In this document: positions 5,142-8,048 of the stretch, in pieces
How positions within the stretch are numbered: position 1 is the stretch's first letter
How the letters are laid out: each line of letters starts with the position of its first letter
From: Trebonia sp.
GTDB lineage: Bacteria; Actinomycetota; Actinomycetes; Streptosporangiales; Streptosporangiaceae
Reading direction: 5' to 3'
Assembly (NCBI GenBank): GCA_030043595.1
Contig: JASHXJ010000029.1
Span: 1-8,048, forward strand
Length of the DNA stretch: 8,048 nucleotides
Notes under the pieces: generated by a model
Databases searched by the model: none
What the model saw: the letters and a program-made list of their open reading frames with translations, nothing else
What the model was told of the DNA's origin: nothing
Program-made: the position numbers and the translations under genes

Positions 5142-5153
5142 CATGAATTCATG
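5142..5153. promoter_or_regulatory. 12-bp perfect palindrome CATGAATTCATG
   Basis: A perfect 12-bp palindrome, AT-rich in a very GC-rich genome, lying at the -10/+1 region of the leftward promoter candidate at 5151-5180. It could be an operator for a dimeric regulator; no regulator gene is in view. Confidence 0.35.
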
Positions 5154-5180
5154 GTAAGCCCGGCCAGGAGAGGCCGGCAA
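5151..5180 (-). promoter_or_regulatory. Candidate leftward promoter for the tRNA array
   Basis: Read on the minus strand, TTGCCG (5175-5180) and TACCAT (5151-5156) are 18 nt apart. The spacer contains most of the inverted repeat CCGGCC-aggaga-GGCCGG (5160-5177). That GC-rich hairpin lies about 27 nt after the lipoprotein stop and could instead be part of that gene's 3' end, though it has no U tract on the minus strand. Confidence 0.3.
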
Positions 5181-5203
5181 AAGATTTAACGCGGCTGCGG
5201 CCC

Positions 5204-5917
5204 CTACACTCGCACTTCGCTGGCCTTCACCAAGCCGGCCGGGTCGATCAGGAGCAGTGCGGTATCTGTGTCCGGATCGAACGCCGGGACCGCCACGGGG
5301 GCATCCGGGACAGCGAACATCACGTACCCGCTGGCCGACTGGCCCGGCTGGAGATTCTGCACCGAGCACAGGTCAGAGACATAGGGTGCGGCCACCGTGC
5401 TGTCCCCTGGCAGCGGCGGGCTGGAGATGCAGAAGGGCATCGTCGTGCCGCTCGCGCCGTCAGCTTCAGCCCACCCGTAGTCAGCGTTCGTCAGAGTCCA
5501 CATGGCGCCGCCGTTGCTGCCGAATCCGGAGGGCCCGTCATCGATGATCATGAGGCCGAGCACGAGGTACCTGTATCCGGCCTGCAGCGGGGACGAGCCG
5601 AGTTGCGCAGCCACGTTCCCGTCGGTGCCCCCTGCTGACGCCTCGGCGTAGGAGATGTAATTGACGCTGGTCAGTTTCCAGGTCTGCCTTTCCGGCCGGG
5701 GCGCCCCGCCGGACAGCTGGGGGTCGGTGAACGTGACCGGCTTGCCCACGTGCAGGACCGGCACCAATGTGCCGGCGGCTGAGGCGGACGGCGTGGCGGA
5801 GGCGGAGGACTGCGCGGGAGCATGGCTCGCGCCGGGTACCGGGGTGCTGGTGACAGAGCTGCACGCACCGGCGGCGAGAACGCTGGCGGCCGCGATGCAA
5901 GCCCTCAGTTTCCTCAT
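5204..5917 (-). CDS. Probable lipoprotein, DUF4352-like domain
   Basis: A 237-residue exported protein. The N-terminus MRKLRA has positive charges, then a hydrophobic Ala-rich stretch and a lipobox-like AAGAC ending at Cys19, predicting cleavage and lipid attachment on the outer face of the membrane. The -3 position is Ala rather than the preferred Leu, so this is a slightly atypical lipobox. Residues about 20-50 are a Ser/Ala/Pro/Thr linker. The remaining part is strand-rich and contains YRYLVLGLMIIDDGPS (about 116-131) and LQPGQSASGYVMFAVPD (189-205), a pattern I associate with DUF4352-like immunoglobulin-fold domains of actinobacterial lipoproteins. Two cysteines, 163 and 184, could form a disulfide. 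ATG 5917 is chosen because it gives a short basic n-region; a GTG at 5953 would add 12 residues. Ligand and role are unknown. It is divergent from the flavoprotein gene. Confidence 0.72.
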   Translation of the reverse strand: MRKLRACIAAASVLAAGACSSVTSTPVPGASHAPAQSSASATPSASAAGTLVPVLHVGKPVTFTDPQLSGGAPRPERQTWKLTSVNYISYAEASAGGTDGNVAAQLGSSPLQAGYRYLVLGLMIIDDGPSGFGSNGGAMWTLTNADYGWAEADGASGTTMPFCISSPPLPGDSTVAAPYVSDLCSVQNLQPGQSASGYVMFAVPDAPVAVPAFDPDTDTALLLIDPAGLVKASEVRV

Positions 5918-6127
5918 CAGGGTACGATTCCCGGGAATGCGCCGATTGACCACCGGTTACATGATTGTTACGGAAAGTCATCAGCCGGGGTGCTATCAGG
6001 ACGGCGGATTGCCGGGGCCGCCTGGGGAACTTCAGGCTCCGAACGCGGCACGCAGCACCTTCGCCTGCGGCGCTCGGGGTTGTGCCGGCTGCAAGGCGTT
6101 TGACCGGACGGCCGGAGAGCTGAAAGC
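5918..6127. other. Divergent intergenic region, 210 nt
   Basis: The region must carry promoters for the lipoprotein gene (leftward) and the flavoprotein gene (rightward). It contains a direct repeat GTTAC at 5956-5960 and 5967-5971, one helical turn apart, in its most AT-rich part. I see no convincing -35/-10 pair in either direction. Confidence 0.4.
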
Positions 6128-7945
6128 GTGACAGCGATGAATGAGCGATCGCGCACCGCCGCCGCGCCCTGGGCCTCGCGTGGCCCTGCGTTCAGTCAGC
6201 CCGGCCTGGCCAGACCGGTGGCCTGGGCCACACCGCATGACCTGGATCGGCTGCGCGCCAGCCACGCACGCCGACAGCCGGGCAAACCGCTGGTGCCGAC
6301 CAGTGTCGCATCGCCGCGGCTGAGCGATGAGCTGTTCGCGCGGCTCCTGACCTACGGCACGCCGCACGAGACTCATCGGGGTGATGTTCTGTTCCGGCCG
6401 GGCGACGAAGACCTCGATCTGATCGTGGTCGACCGGGGTTCGGTGGAGGTTGTCCGGACGGAAACCGCTGGCGCGCCCGCCGCGACGGTGGCGGCGGTGG
6501 ATGCGGGTGGCTTTGTCGGCGAGCTGAACCTGCTGACCGGGCAGAATGTCTACCTGCTGTGCCGGGTGCGGGAGGGCGGCACGGTCTACCGGGTGTCGCC
6601 GGAGCGGCTGCGGCAGCTCATGGCCAACGACGTGGAGCTGTCCGACATCGTCTTCAAGGCGCTGATTGCCCGCCGGGAGCTGCTGCAGCGCAGCACCGCC
6701 GCCCTGGCGGTGGAGATCGTCGGAACCGACAGGTCGGCGGCGGCGCTGGCGCTGCGGACATACGCCGCACGTCAGCGCCTGATCCACCTGTGGTTCGACG
6801 CCGGCACCCCCGCGGGCCGGGCGATGATGGAGTCCTGCGGCCTGACCGAGGAGGACCTTCCCGCCGTTGTCCTGTCTGGCGCCACGCTGAAGCAGGCCAC
6901 GCCGGGCTGGCTGGCAGAAAGGCTTGGCCTCAGCTACCGTCGTTCGTCCACCAGGCCGGTTGACGTCACGATCGTCGGCGCGGGCCCGGCAGGCCTGGCG
7001 GCCGCGGTTTACGGGGCGTCCGAGGGCCTGGACACCGTGCTGCTGGACGCCGTCGGCACCGGAGGGCAGGCCGCGGCAAGCTCGCGGATCGAGAACTACT
7101 TCGGCTTCCCGTTCGGGCTTTCCGGCGCCGATCTGACCGGCCGGGCCGTGCTCCAGGCCCTGAAGTTCGGAGCCCAGCTGGCCAGCCCGTGCCAGGCGGT
7201 CAAGCTCGATACCGACCGGAAGGCCGACCTGCTCCGCCTGCACCTGCAGGGCGGGGAGGTCATTGACAGCAAAGCCGTCGTCATCGCGACCGGCGCCCGC
7301 TACCGGGCACTGCCGCTGGAACGCTGGCCTGACTTCGAGGGCGCCGGCATCTATTACGCGGCCACCGAACTAGAAGCCCGGGGGTGCGCGGGCAGCCCGG
7401 TCACGGTGGTCGGCGGCGCGAACTCCGCGGGTCAGGCGGCGCTGTACCTGGCCGGGCGAGGCAGTGCGGTCTCACTGGTCGTCCGCGGCCCGGACATCGC
7501 GACCGAGATGTCGGCCTATCTCGTCGACCGGCTGCTGGCCCACCCGCGGGTGACGGTGCGGTGCCGCAGCGAGGTCACCCGGCTGGATGGCGGTGACTTC
7601 CTCGAGGAAGTCACCATCACCGACCGGACGGCGGACACCGCGCAAGCCCAGCCGTGCTCGGGCTTGTTCTGCTTCATCGGCGCCGAGCCCGCCACGAGCT
7701 GGCTGACCGGGATCGCCACCGGGGACGACGGTTTCATCCGGACCGACGTCCAGCTGACCGACGGTGACCTCGGACCGGCCTGGACCACGCTGGGACGGCG
7801 GCCGCTCCCGTTCGAGACCAGCATCCCGGGCGTGTTCGCGGTCGGCGACGTCCACTCCGGCTCGATGAAGCGGGTCGCCGCAGCCACCGGCGAAGGGGCC
7901 AGCGCCATCGCGTCGGTACACAAGGCCATCGCCACGCTGGCCTAG
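6128..7945 (+). CDS. Cyclic-nucleotide-domain / glutaredoxin-fold / thioredoxin-reductase-like FAD oxidoreductase fusion
   Basis: A 605-residue cytoplasmic fusion. Residues about 65-185 form a CRP-type effector-binding domain (RGDVLFRPGD; FVGELNLLTGQ at 129-139). The phosphate-binding Arg expected shortly after this motif is not present (NVYLLCRV), so the ligand may not be cAMP. Residues about 195-270 resemble a glutaredoxin fold (VEIVGTDRSAAA...LPAVVL) but have no CxxC. Residues 278-605 are a two-dinucleotide flavoprotein of the thioredoxin reductase type: FAD-binding GAGPAGLAAA (284-293), GTGGQAAASSRIENYFGFP (310-328), ATGA (387-390), NAD(P)H-binding VVGGANSAG (427-435) and GVFAVGDV (568-575). 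Where thioredoxin reductase has CATC the sequence is AATE (411-414), and no CxxC occurs anywhere. It can therefore not be a classical thioredoxin reductase; an NAD(P)H oxidoreductase passing electrons to another carrier is more likely. GTG 6128 is preferred because GGAGAG ends 8 nt before it; ATG 6137 is the alternative. Confidence 0.88.
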   Translation: MTAMNERSRTAAAPWASRGPAFSQPGLARPVAWATPHDLDRLRASHARRQPGKPLVPTSVASPRLSDELFARLLTYGTPHETHRGDVLFRPGDEDLDLIVVDRGSVEVVRTETAGAPAATVAAVDAGGFVGELNLLTGQNVYLLCRVREGGTVYRVSPERLRQLMANDVELSDIVFKALIARRELLQRSTAALAVEIVGTDRSAAALALRTYAARQRLIHLWFDAGTPAGRAMMESCGLTEEDLPAVVLSGATLKQATPGWLAERLGLSYRRSSTRPVDVTIVGAGPAGLAAAVYGASEGLDTVLLDAVGTGGQAAASSRIENYFGFPFGLSGADLTGRAVLQALKFGAQLASPCQAVKLDTDRKADLLRLHLQGGEVIDSKAVVIATGARYRALPLERWPDFEGAGIYYAATELEARGCAGSPVTVVGGANSAGQAALYLAGRGSAVSLVVRGPDIATEMSAYLVDRLLAHPRVTVRCRSEVTRLDGGDFLEEVTITDRTADTAQAQPCSGLFCFIGAEPATSWLTGIATGDDGFIRTDVQLTDGDLGPAWTTLGRRPLPFETSIPGVFAVGDVHSGSMKRVAAATGEGASAIASVHKAIATLA

Positions 7946-7950
7946 CGACC

Positions 7951-7958
7951 AAAGGAGG
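7951..7958 (+). promoter_or_regulatory. Strong ribosome binding site AAAGGAGG
   Basis: A near-perfect anti-16S match placed 9 nt before ATG 7968, in the 22-nt gap after the flavoprotein stop. It fixes the start of the next gene and supports an operon. Confidence 0.75.
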
Positions 7959-7967
7959 CCCGCCGCT

Positions 7968-8048
7968 ATGCGCGTCGTCGCCATCGAGGAGCACCACATC
8001 ATCCCCGAGATGCGCAGCCGCATGGATTTGTCTTTGCTGCCCCCCGCG
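7968..8048 (+). CDS. Amidohydrolase-family protein, N-terminal fragment
   Basis: Only the first 27 codons are present, beginning MRVVAIEEHHIIPEM. The I-x-E-E-H-x-x-x-P-E opening is characteristic of the amidohydrolase-2 group of TIM-barrel metal enzymes (ACMSD and gamma-resorcylate decarboxylase relatives), where the early Glu and His contribute to the metal site; many are annotated simply as amidohydrolases and act as decarboxylases or hydrolases on aromatic or cyclic acids. The fragment is too short to choose a substrate. It follows the flavoprotein gene by 22 nt with a strong ribosome binding site, so the two are probably one transcription unit. Confidence 0.7.
   Translation, partial: MRVVAIEEHHIIPEMRSRMDLSLLPPA

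Noticed and set aside
5956..5971. GTTAC direct repeat between the lipoprotein and flavoprotein genes
   Set aside because: Two 5-nt copies one helical turn apart could be a binding site, but the match is too short to count as a finding by itself.
6032..7243. Minus-strand open frame of 403 codons opposite the flavoprotein gene
   Set aside because: Long antisense frames are expected in very GC-rich genes; the product is low-complexity Arg/Gly/Gln-rich and matches nothing I recognise, while the plus-strand protein has clear domains.
1..8048. CRISPR array, insertion sequence, integrase or phage genes
   Set aside because: No spaced direct repeats, transposase or integrase motifs were found; the tRNA units have no accompanying integrase or att duplication in the window.

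Overview
The window reads as chromosomal DNA of a high-GC actinomycete. Codon third positions are almost all G or C. Several genes belong to families that are largely or typically actinobacterial (the Rv3235-like protein, DUF6912, a cyclic-nucleotide-domain/thioredoxin-reductase-like fusion). Some starts appear to be leaderless, as is common in this phylum. The exact genus cannot be read from the sequence.

Layout. 1-181: the 3' end of secA with its zinc-binding tail. 209-865 (minus): a small Rv3235/DUF6459-family protein converging on secA. 866-1329: a gene-free, locally AT-rich stretch with one reasonable plus-strand promoter. 1330-4659 (plus): four closely packed genes, namely a HAD-family phosphatase-like protein, a Vsr mismatch endonuclease, a DUF6912 protein and 1-pyrroline-5-carboxylate dehydrogenase (pruA). 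The first three each carry a TANNNT box 7-8 nt before the start codon. 4660-5203: no protein gene. On the minus strand this stretch holds a tightly packed tRNA array: a well-formed tRNA-Asn(GUU), a tRNA with anticodon CAU, a degenerate Asp(GUC)-like tRNA and a Trp(CCA)-like 5' half. Upstream of the array lie an intrinsic terminator, an overlapping alternative hairpin, a 12-bp palindrome and a candidate promoter. 5204-5917 (minus): a probable lipoprotein. 6128-7945 (plus): a 605-residue fusion of a cyclic-nucleotide-binding-like domain, a glutaredoxin-like fold and a thioredoxin-reductase-type flavoprotein without the CxxC. 7968-end: the start of an amidohydrolase-family gene, probably in the same operon.

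How the genes relate. SecA is general secretion. PruA is the second step of proline catabolism, but no proline dehydrogenase is in view. Vsr repairs T:G mismatches and is normally paired with a cytosine methyltransferase, which is also not in view. The flavoprotein and the amidohydrolase are separated by only 22 nt with a strong ribosome binding site, so they are probably co-expressed.

The least ordinary part is the tRNA array. Two of its units have C instead of the near-universal U at position 33, one has an A1:C72 mismatch, and two units are broken. The leader carries two mutually exclusive hairpins. All tRNA folds here were made by eye and need a covariance-model check.
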